Assembly (NCBI GenBank): GCA_016703125.1
Contig: JADJCR010000002.1
Span: forward strand, 372,001 to 436,000
Length of the DNA: 64,000 nt
Reading direction: 5' to 3'
Origin: Micrococcales bacterium
GTDB taxonomy: Bacteria > Actinomycetota > Actinomycetes > S36-B12 > UBA10799
Of this stretch, positions 63,643 to 64,000 are shown in pieces. The number at the start of each line of letters is the position of its first letter. The stretch's first letter is position 1. The notes under the pieces are model-generated. The model made no database searches. It was not told the origin of the DNA and saw only the letters and a program-made list of their open reading frames with translations. The translations under genes were made by a program, and so were the position numbers.

Positions 63643-64000
63643 CGGACCCCGTATCCGAGGGCGACGACCGTCGGGCGGGTCACGGGGAAGCGGGTGTGCG
63701 CGGTGTCACCGTCCACAGTCCATTCCCCTTCCAGCGGTTGCGGAGCCGACGGGCCGTACACATTCACCGTGAGGTCCACGCCGTTCGTCGTCAACTGATG
63801 TTCGACGCCTGCACGGTATTCCAGGTTCCCATCCCTCCCAAACGTGCCGTCCGGTAAACGGTAGGACACGGTGGTGTAGCTGCTCTCACCGGGCGGGATC
63901 CAGCGCCCGACCCGAACGGCTTTGCGGCCATCGGTGTCCGTGAAGACCCTTGAGTCCTGCTTGATGTCGCCTGGGTTCGCCGCGATCTTGACGTCCTGGG
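63639..64000 (-). CDS. C-terminal part of an unrecognised protein (runs off the right edge)
   Basis: About 120 residues are visible and the frame is open to the edge of the window. I do not recognise the family. Pattern: beta-rich text such as KAVRVGRWIPPGESSYTTVS and THRFPVTRPTVVALGYGV-like segments, with no Cys and no membrane helix, as in an extracytoplasmic domain. It overlaps the hydrolase start by four bases, so it is the upstream member of the hydrolase operon. Confidence 0.6.
   Translation of the reverse strand, partial: QDVKIAANPGDIKQDSRVFTDTDGRKAVRVGRWIPPGESSYTTVSYRLPDGTFGRDGNLEYRAGVEHQLTTNGVDLTVNVYGPSAPQPLEGEWTVDGDTAHTRFPVTRPTVVALGYGVR

Noticed and set aside
1..64000. CRISPR arrays, rRNA genes and riboswitches
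   Set aside because: I looked for regular spaced repeats, rRNA-like text and known leader motifs and saw none.

Overview
The window is about 64 kb of high-GC DNA with frequent GTG starts and 4-base stop/start overlaps. It comes from an actinomycete, probably an environmental lineage; I cannot name the genus. The left end has the actinomycete origin-proximal order dnaN-recF-dciA-gyrB-gyrA-DUF3566-tRNA-Ile-tRNA-Ala. It is followed by ppiA, a rhomboid protease, crgA, a DUF881 protein, pabA/trpG and the cell-growth operon fhaA-fhaB-pstP-rodA-pbpA-pknB on the minus strand. dnaA and oriC should lie just left of base 1.

Layout: 1-7.1 kb replication and topology genes; 7.1-11 kb two tRNAs and small housekeeping genes; 11.2-20 kb cell-division and cell-wall signalling genes; 20.1-24.4 kb a GMC oxidoreductase with two SDR-type epimerases and a GtrA protein; 24.4-64 kb one large surface-polysaccharide locus. 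That locus holds about a dozen glycosyltransferases, rmlA/rmlB/rmlD (no rmlC seen), a Wlb-like oxidoreductase/aminotransferase/acetyltransferase trio, a CapD/FlaA1-like SDR, a sugar-1-phosphate nucleotidyltransferase, a Wzm/Wzt ABC exporter, a WbaP-type initiating transferase, a decaprenyl-phosphate phosphoribosyltransferase, DUF2142 and DUF2304 membrane proteins, and three paralogous secreted glycoside hydrolases. The simplest reading is that a glycan is started on a lipid carrier by the sugar transferase, extended by the cytoplasmic GT2/GT4 enzymes with rhamnose and an amino sugar, exported by Wzm/Wzt, and trimmed outside by the hydrolases. A lower-GC patch at 44.9-48.4 kb ends in an IS110-family remnant and looks acquired.

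The sequence carries at least 14 small frame-breaking indels (mostly +/-1 base, mostly in short G or C runs). They hit recF, pbpA, pstP, rmlB, wzm, wzt and others that are otherwise well conserved. I read these as sequencing or assembly errors, and give each gene its reconstructed extent.

The most interesting points are: a single large protein that joins a GT4-like half to an asparagine-synthetase-like half; two tRNA genes whose 3' ends sit one base before GTG start codons; four copies of a 14-base inverted-repeat motif between fhaA and a divergent gene; a 27-base dispersed intergenic repeat; and at least eight starts with a -10 box 6-7 bases upstream, implying leaderless mRNAs.
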